This document shows positions 58,141 to 64,000 of a DNA stretch of 64,000 bases, piece after piece. Both the position numbers and the translations under genes were made by a program. Numbering within the stretch: the first letter of the stretch is position 1; every line of letters starts with the position of its first letter. Below the pieces are notes generated by a model. That model ran no database searches and was not told where the DNA came from. It worked only from the letters and a program-made list of their open reading frames with translations. Source of the stretch: Phocoena phocoena (Eukaryota > Chordata > Mammalia > Artiodactyla > Phocoenidae); NCBI RefSeq assembly GCF_963924675.1, contig NC_089220.1, positions 158,509,270-158,573,269 on the forward strand. The letters are read 5' to 3'.

Positions 58141-59380
58141 TGATTGGCCCCCCCTGAACTCCCTAGCCTTCCCCAGTTCTCCCCCCCAGGAATAAGAAAA
58201 TGCTGAGAAATGGAGCTCTGAGAAGGGAAGCACAGGCTGGCATCAAAAGGAGGATGTTTCTAATCCCTGAAGCCCAACAATGGAGACTCACCAAGAGCTT
58301 ACATGACGCCACCCACTACGGGAGGGATGCACTATGGGACTTGAGGCAAAAGGCTTTTTCAGGAAAGGGGCTTGAAAGAACAATAAAACAAGGAACGCTT
58401 GCCACGCCGGTAATAAACCACAGGCCCATCCAATCCCCCCTTCGTTACTCAGGCCAATTCAACGCCGAGGGACATACCCGGGGGAAGCCTGGCAGTTAGA
58501 TTTCACCCAAATGCCCCCACGATCAGGATATAAATATCTTATGGTGGGGCTTCCCTGGTGGCGCAGTGGTTGAGAGTCCGCCTGCCGATGCAGGGGACAC
58601 GGGTTCGTGCCCCGGTCTGGGAGGATCCCGCATGCCGCGGAGCGGCTGGGCCCGTGAGCCATGGCCGCTGAGCCTGCGCGTCCGGAGCCTGTCCTCCGCA
58701 ATGGGAGAGGCCACAACAGTGAGAGGCCCGCGTAACGCATAAAAAAAAAAAAAAATATATCTTATGGTGTTTGTTGATACTTTCCCCACCCGATCTGAGA
58801 ACGCCCCACAAGTCTGTAAGTCCCTTTTAAAAGAAAGAATTTTTCGGTTTGGACTTCCAAAGTCCCTGCAGAGCGATAACGGGCCCTCTTTTTATAGCCA
58901 AAATCACACAGGGGCTCACAACAGCCCTAGGGCTAGACTATAAGCTACACACCTCTTGGCACCCCCAGTCTTCAGGGAAGGTAGAGAAAATGAACCATCC
59001 TTTAAAGAAAACCTTAGCAAAGCTCTGCCCAGAGACTCATGCACCCTGGACCAACCTGCCTCTTATTGCACTCCTCAGGGTCCGTGTAGCCCCCAGGAGT
59101 GGTCTGAAACTTAGTCCCCTTGAAATGACCTACGGGAGACCTTTTCTTACTACTGACATTCTACTGGATGAGGAAGTGAACCAGACCCTGAGATATATTA
59201 TTCTAGGACAAGTTCAGAAAGCAATCCAGGACTATGCCTACAAGGCACTGCCAGCTCCCACTAAAAATACAGAGGAAGGAGCAGTTCCTTCACAAATAAA
59301 CCCCGGGGACCCAAGTTCTTCTCAACATCTGGAAAGAGAGCTCCCCCAAAGACCAACTATTGCCAACTATTACTCTTAAA
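58141..59380 (+). pseudogene. pol: ERV integrase, SINE-interrupted and frameshifted
   Basis: The N-terminal zinc-binding part is readable at 58,200-58,499 (LHDATHYGRDALWDLRQKAF). A CHR-2 SINE interrupts the domain at 58,547-58,756. The core continues at 58,760-59,380: an acidic active-site residue (GAT at 58,875-58,877, within SDNGP) lies in one frame and the catalytic glutamate (GAG at 58,984-58,986, in KVEKMN) in another. A frameshift therefore falls between them. The C-terminal part runs to a stop at about 59,379. Confidence 0.88.
58547..58756 (+). mobile_element. CHR-2 SINE inside the ERV integrase
   Basis: Starts GGGCTTCCCTGGTGGCGCAG and ends in an A tail of about 15 bases. The target duplication ATATCTTATGGTG is perfect at 58,534-58,546 and 58,757-58,769. 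Among the closest copies to the CHR-2 pattern in this window, so likely young. Confidence 0.96.
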
Positions 59381-59439
59381 GTAATTTAAACCACCCCCAC
59401 TGCTGTCAAACTGCAAGGGGTATCTGTTGGGTACATCTG

Positions 59440-60129
59440 TCCAGACTAAAGCTTTTACTTCCAGAAACCCCACGGGTCACAACAGAAGAACAATGCACCT
59501 GTGAGCTAGCGGAAGATCTGAGATGCCTATTCCAACGACAGGTACCATCAACAGGTAAGTAAAATGATGTAGTGAGTTGGCTCCTATTTGAAGCCTTAAT
59601 GGGACTTGGGACCTCTCTCGTTTCCTTGGCTGATGTGGTTCTTGACAATCGTCTGGCCCTTGAGTACCTTCTGGCAGAGCAAGGCAGAGTTTGTGCGGTA
59701 ACTAATACTTCCCGCTGCACTTGGATCAATGCAACAGGACAGGTAAAAGTTAATATTAAGGAAATAGAAGCTCAGGCAGAGTGGCTTCATCATTTTGGCA
59801 GGGGTGATATCACCTTCCTCGTCTGGTGGTCAACAGTCAAGGAAGCCCAAAGTTAACCTGGTTCCTTCCCTTTCTAGGCGCTTTAATGGCAATTGTTCTC
59901 CTCCTTTTTAGCCTTTGTTTTGTTTAACCTTTTGGTTAAGTTTGTGTCTTTTAGGCTCCAACAGTTTGAAGTAAGGCTCACGATGGCCCAAGAAATTCAG
60001 CCCATTCCAGCGGAAAGTGGCCCAGGTCCCTACAGGTCCTTGGAACAGTCAGGTCCTTCTCCTCTAGGGGAGGCTAGGGTCTTTCAGAAGAAGAGACCTT
60101 CAGCCTCTTACCCCTTAATAAATGTGTAG
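59440..60129 (+). pseudogene. env: ERV envelope remnant (mainly transmembrane subunit)
   Basis: The surface subunit is almost entirely missing. The transmembrane subunit is readable at 59,572-59,856, containing DVVLDNRLALEYLLAEQG and then CAVTNTSRC. In this position gammaretroviral-type envelopes carry a C-x6-C-C motif; the middle cysteine is replaced by arginine. A hydrophobic segment follows at about 59,880-59,950 and a cytoplasmic tail to a stop at 60,127-60,129. Frame changes separate the parts. It is not a complete envelope. Confidence 0.82.
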
Positions 60130-60136
60130 AGTCTCT

Positions 60137-60146
60137 TAGGGGGGAA
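60137..60146 (+). other. ERV polypurine tract
   Basis: TAGGGGGGAA sits immediately before the TGAGACAGG start of U3, the standard plus-strand primer position. Confidence 0.7.
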
Positions 60147-60545
60147 TGAGACAGGCTGGGACCTGGGACCCTATACTGCAGTGCTGCAATGCTTGCACCT
60201 GGACATACCTCTCCTCAAGCAACAAATTAAAAGAAACCGTATGGGACTAAAAATTACTGTGTGCATGCTCAGTTGGGGCAAATTGTAGACAAAAGATACA
60301 AAGAGACCAAAAACACCCAACTGCCATTTTGAGGAGCCTGGAGCAAAAGCAGGGCACTGCGCATGCCCCTGGCACACAACACCACCTAAGCTACCCCTTC
60401 GGCCCAACCCCTGGACACACCCCTACCTTCACCCCATGTAAGGAACAAGCTCGCCCCCTCTCGGCGTGGGCAAGCAAGGGAACCTGTTGTTTGTTCTCAC
60501 TCCCTCCTGCTGCTGCAGCAGGGGCCCCAATAAAGCCTTGCCTGA
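60147..60545 (+). repeat. ERV 3' U3-R (U5 absent)
   Basis: Starts TGAGACAGGCTGGG after the polypurine tract. U3 runs about 320 bp. R starts near GGGCAAGCAAGGG (about 60,468) and contains the poly(A) signal AATAAA at 60,529-60,534. Only about 10 bases of R follow the signal before an A-rich tail; no U5 follows. This is where a polyadenylated viral transcript would end. Confidence 0.8.
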
Positions 60546-60560
60546 AAAAAACAAACAAAA
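60545..60560 (+). repeat. A-rich tail at the ERV 3' end
   Basis: AAAAAAACAAACAAAA directly follows the R region, about 10 bases after AATAAA. It overlaps the start of the right target duplication (60,557-60,572). Confidence 0.8.
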
Positions 60561-60572
60561 CCCACAATGAGG
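60557..60572. repeat. Target-site duplication right of the ERV
   Basis: AAAACCCACAATGAGG; see the left copy at 54,092-54,106. The interrupted L1 continues straight after it. Confidence 0.75.
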
Positions 60573-60610
60573 AATCACTCACACCTGTCATCAAAAAGAC
60601 AAGAAATATA
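60573..60610 (+). mobile_element. Old L1 ORF2 fragment, right of the ERV
   Basis: AATCACTCACACCTGTCATC followed by AAAAAGACAAGAAATA continues the L1 ORF2 sequence interrupted at 54,106. Confidence 0.8.
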
Positions 60611-61125
60611 GTTCCAGTTCAAGATGGTGACATAAGAGGATTCTGAGCTCACCTCCCACCACGGACACACCAAATCTATAGCTACATACCAGGCAACCGA
60701 GAAAAAAACGCACACTGAAGCAGGTAGGAGAGGCTGAGACAATCTCATCATAAACCCGGTGCGGCAACCTGCAATCAAGAGGGAACTGACGACGGAGCTT
60801 ATCCCTGAGGAGCAAAGGGGTTGAACCCCACATCTGGCACCCCAACTTTTAAGACCTTCACCTAAGAGACGAGCCCCCAAAACTTCCAGGTTTGAAAGCC
60901 ACCAGGGCTTGCCTCCCTGAGACCCACAGGCTATGAGTGAACTGAGAACAGTTCTTAAAGGGCTCACACAGACTCACCTGGCTACCCAGCACCAAGGCCC
61001 AGTACAGAGGCAGCTGACTGAAAAGCACCCGATTCGCTTGTCTGAAAGCTTTGGCCTGAGGGGCAGGCTTCTCACTGAACACACAACGAAAGGCCAACTG
61101 AAATACTCGACAGAGACTATGGCCT

Positions 61126-61789
61126 CTTTTTGAATTATGGTTTTCTCAGGGTATATGCCCAGTAGTGGGACTGCTGGAAGTCATGTACCAAAATGTTCAT
61201 TGCAGCTCTATTTACAATAGCCCAGAGATGGAAACAACCTAAATGCCCATCATCGGATGAATGGATAAAGATGATGTGGCACATATATACAATGGAATAT
61301 TACTCAGCCATAAAAAGAAACGAAACTGAGTTATTTGTAATGAGGTGGATAGACCTAGAGTCTGTCATACAGAGTGAAGTAAGTCAGAAAGAGAAAGACA
61401 AGTACCGTATGCTAACACATATATATGGAATTTAAGGAAAAAAATGTCACGAAGAACCTAGGGGTAAGACAGGAATAAAGACACAGACCTACTAGAGAAC
61501 AGACTTGAGGATATGGGGAGGGGAAAGGGTGAGCTGTGACAAAGCGAGAGAGAGGCATGGACATATATACACTACCAAATGTAAAATAGATAGCTAGTGG
61601 GAAGCAGCCGCATAGCACAGGGAGATCAGCTTTGTGACCGCCTGGAGGGGTGGGATAGGGAGGGTGGGAGATGCAAGAGGGAAGAGATATGGGAACGTAT
61701 GTATATGTATAGCTGATTCACTTTCTTATAAAGCAGAAACTAACACACCATTGTAAAGCAATTATACTCCAATAAAGATGTTAAAAAAA
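61126..61789 (+). mobile_element. 5'-truncated L1 with perfect 12-bp target duplication
   Basis: Last part of ORF2 (readable at 61,193-61,435) plus the 3'UTR and an A tail. The flanking AGACTATGGCCT is identical at 61,114-61,125 and 61,790-61,801. The 3' end (CTCCAATAAAGATGTTAAAA) is the same subtype as the L1 at 39,341. Confidence 0.95.
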
Positions 61790-62365
61790 AGACTATGGCC
61801 TTCGGGAGCCATTGTCATGCTTTCCTTCTGCCCCACCTTAGGTTGGGGTGCCTCCAAGAAAGGGGCTTATGTACACATCTGACACCTAGCTTTTGTGTCT
61901 GTCAACCAGAGAACACATCCCTTGATACCGTGGCTCTGGTGGCCAGCGGGGCTTGTGTTCATGGGATCCTCAGGATGGTAGCAAACAAAGAAATAGTTCT
62001 TAACTGGCTATTACCACAGGGTTCAAGGCAGAGGGAGCAGACAGAAATACCCATCTCCCAGTCTTCTAAAAGAGATATTTGCAAACTGTAAAAGCTTCTA
62101 CATGAGGGCTTGGCTTCCAATCAGCCTGAATCTAGGTGCTGACTGAAATCCTCCCCTGACAGGTCTCGGCACACCCTCAACTACAGCAAGCCACTAAGAA
62201 TAAAGTAGGCTTCTTGGACAATCAATCACAAAGGTTTGAGAGATATCCAAGAGCTAGGGCAGAGTCGAACGATAAGGTTCATCTCCTACACAAAGCCACT
62301 CCTTCAAGACTGGGAGAGGTAGTTGTTTCATCTAACGCATATAAGCCATAGACTGTCGAGGAAAA

Positions 62366-63233
62366 ATGAAGAAACAGAGGAATATTTCCAAAGGAAAGAA
62401 TAAGATAAAACCTCAGAAAAAGACCTTAATGAAATGGAGATGAGTAATTTACCTGATAAAGAGCTCAAAAGAGTGGTGATAAAGATGCTCACAGAGCCCA
62501 GGAGAAAAATGCATGCATAAAATGAGAATTTCAACAGAGATCAAAAATATAAGAAAGTACCAAACAGAAGTGACAGAGCTGAAGAATAACTGAACTGAAA
62601 AATACAGTAGAGGTGTTCAACAGCAGACCGGATGAAACAGAAAAAAAGGATCACTGAACTCAAAGACAGGGCAGTGGAACTCATCCAATCAGAACAGCAA
62701 AAAGAAAAGAGAATGAAGAAGAGTGAAGACAGCCTAACGAGACAACATCAAGCAAAAGGGGTCCCTAAAGAGGAAGAGAGAAAGGGGCAGAAAACTTAAT
62801 TGAAGACATAATGGCTGAAAACTTCCCTAACCTAGATCCAGATCCAGGAAACCCAGAGAGTATTAAATAAGATGAACCCAAAGAGACCCACACCAAGATA
62901 CACTGTAATTTAAGTATCAACAGTTAAAGACAAGGAGAGAATCTTAAAAGCAACAAGAGAAAAATAACTTATGTACAAGGGGAACCTACAAGACTATCAG
63001 CAGGTTTTTCAGCAGAAACTTTGCAGGTCAGAGGGAGTGGCGTGATATACAGATATAAAGAGCTGAAAGAAAAAAAAAAAAACTGCCAACTAAGAATACT
63101 CTACCCTGGAAAACTGTCCTTCAGAACTGAAGGAGAGAGAAAGAATTTTCTAGACAAGGAAAAGCAAAAGAATTTCATCACCACTAGACCAGCCTTACAA
63201 GAAACGTTAAAGGGAGTTATTCAAGCTGAATAG
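62366..63233 (+). pseudogene. L1 ORF1, broken
   Basis: The ATG at 62,366 starts KKQRNISKGK-like sequence. Coiled-coil and RRM parts follow in several frames. The C-terminal part is readable at 63,021-63,233 (LRILYPGKLSFRTEGERKNF), ending in TAG. Frameshifts make it inactive. Confidence 0.82.
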
Positions 63234-63664
63234 AGAAGGTGCTAATTCGTAATAAGAAAACATTACAAAGTAGGCATCTCACTGGTAAAGGTAAATATAT
63301 AGTAAAATTCAGAATAATCTAATGTCATAAAGGCAGTGGGTTAATCACTTGTAAAGCCAGTATGAAGGTTAAAAGATAAAAGTAGAAAAATAACTATATA
63401 ATTTGTTAGTGGATACACAAGATAAAAAGATGTATTTGTGACATCAAAAGCATTGGAAAATAAGTTATTAACTTAAAATGGACTGTTACAGGTTGTTTTA
63501 CATAAACCTCATGGTAACTACAAAGCAAAAACCTATATAGTAGATAAACAAAATATAAAGAGAAAGGACTCTACCACTACAGAAAATCATCAAACAAACA
63601 ACAAAGAGCAAGAGAAGAGAAAGGAACAGAGGAACTACATAACAACCAGAAAGAAATTAACAAA

Positions 63665-63736
63665 ATGGTAATAAGTACATACCTATAAGTAATTACATTA
63701 AATGTAAATGGACTATCTCCAATCAAAAGAGTGGCA
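63665..63736 (+). pseudogene. L1 ORF2 start, interrupted
   Basis: From the ATG at 63,665, ITLNVNGLSPIKRV-like endonuclease start sequence with an early stop. Cut by the SINE at 63,737. Confidence 0.8.
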
Positions 63737-64000
63737 GGACTTCCCTGGTGGCACAGTGATTAAGAATCTGCCTGCCAATGCAGGGGACATGGGTTCGAGC
63801 CCTGGTCCAGGAAGATCCCACATGCCGCAGAGCAACTAAGACCATGTGCTGCAATTACTGAAGCCTGCGTGCCACAACTACTGAAGCCCACACGTCTAGA
63901 GCCTGTGCTCCACAACAAGAGAAGCCACCACAATGAGAAGCCCATGCACCACAAGGAAGAGTAGCCCCCTGCTCGCTGCAGCTAGGAAAAGCCCGTGTGC
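63737..64000 (+). mobile_element. CHR-type SINE, longer subtype, cut by the window end
   Basis: Starts GGACTTCCCTGGTGGCACAG and extends beyond the usual CHR-2 body through blocks such as GAGAAGCCACCACAATGAGA and GTAGCCCCCTGCTCGCTGCA. This longer form is known as CHR-1/CHRL in whales, hippos and ruminants. The 3' end and target duplication lie outside the window. Confidence 0.9.

Larger units (their letters stand above)
54107..60556 (+). mobile_element. Gammaretrovirus-like ERV with processed (L1-copied) structure
   Basis: Order: R-U5 (54,107-54,250), primer-binding-like site, leader, gag, protease, internally deleted pol, integrase, remnant env, polypurine tract, U3-R (60,147-60,545), then an A-rich tail (60,545-60,560). 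The 5' LTR lacks U3 and the 3' LTR lacks U5, so both ends coincide with those of a retroviral RNA rather than a provirus. With the long duplication at an L1-type target, this points to copying of a viral transcript by L1 enzymes. Protease, reverse transcriptase and integrase resemble class I (gamma) retroviruses. Every gene is broken; a CHR-2 SINE interrupts integrase. Confidence 0.82.
60611..64000 (+). mobile_element. Old LINE-1, 5' part, runs off the window
   Basis: The L1 5' end is at about 60,611-60,625 (TTCAAGATGGTGACATAAG). A 5'UTR runs to about 62,365, interrupted by the L1 tail at 61,126-61,789. ORF1 and then the start of ORF2 follow; a SINE interrupts ORF2 and the window ends. Confidence 0.85.

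Noticed and set aside
59572..59856. Syncytin-like captured envelope
   Set aside because: The surface subunit is absent, the disulphide motif is damaged and the transmembrane part is frame-broken.

Overview
This is nuclear DNA from a mammal, almost certainly a cetacean. It carries seven CHR-type tRNA-derived SINEs, mostly of the CHR-2 kind common in whales and dolphins, with conserved GGCTTCCCTGGTGG starts and A-rich tails. It also has whale/artiodactyl-type LINE-1 (L1) ends, MLT1 LTRs, MIR and L2 fragments. No bacterial or phage features, operons or CRISPR arrays are present. Species cannot be read from the sequence.

Layout. 1-4,790: low-copy DNA with an MLT1 fragment. 4,790-15,630: mosaic of minus-strand L1 pieces, a Tigger-like MER2 transposon, MLT1, MIR and old repeats. 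15,630-18,358: low-copy DNA, an MLT1 LTR and an L1 stub. 18,359-24,389: a near full-length minus-strand L1. 24,390-28,014: old repeats. 28,015-36,780: a mitochondrial insertion (NUMT; ND2, tRNA-Met, -Gln, -Ile, ND1, tRNA-Leu, 16S rRNA), split inside 16S by a plus-strand L1 (30,434-35,725) with a 15-bp target-site duplication. 36,795-48,262: an old minus-strand L1 with tandem 5'UTR units, itself invaded by two SINEs and a second L1 (39,341-45,095). 48,263-54,000: the least repetitive part, holding the only convincing host-gene signal, a minus-strand terminal coding exon at 52,287-52,562. 54,107-60,556: a decayed gammaretrovirus-like endogenous retrovirus (ERV). 60,611-64,000: the start of another old L1, carrying an L1 insertion and a SINE.

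How the parts work together. Nothing acts as a pathway; the logic is that of layered retrotransposition. The most notable object is the ERV. It begins at R, with no 5' U3, and ends U3-R-poly(A). It is flanked by a roughly 15-bp duplication at an A-rich site inside an L1. That is the structure of a retroviral transcript copied back by L1 machinery, not of an integrated provirus. A CHR-2 SINE later landed in its integrase region. The L1s at 18.4-24.4 kb and 30.4-35.7 kb belong to one subfamily in opposite orientation and form a large inverted repeat. All mobile-element and mitochondrial reading frames are broken; none looks functional.
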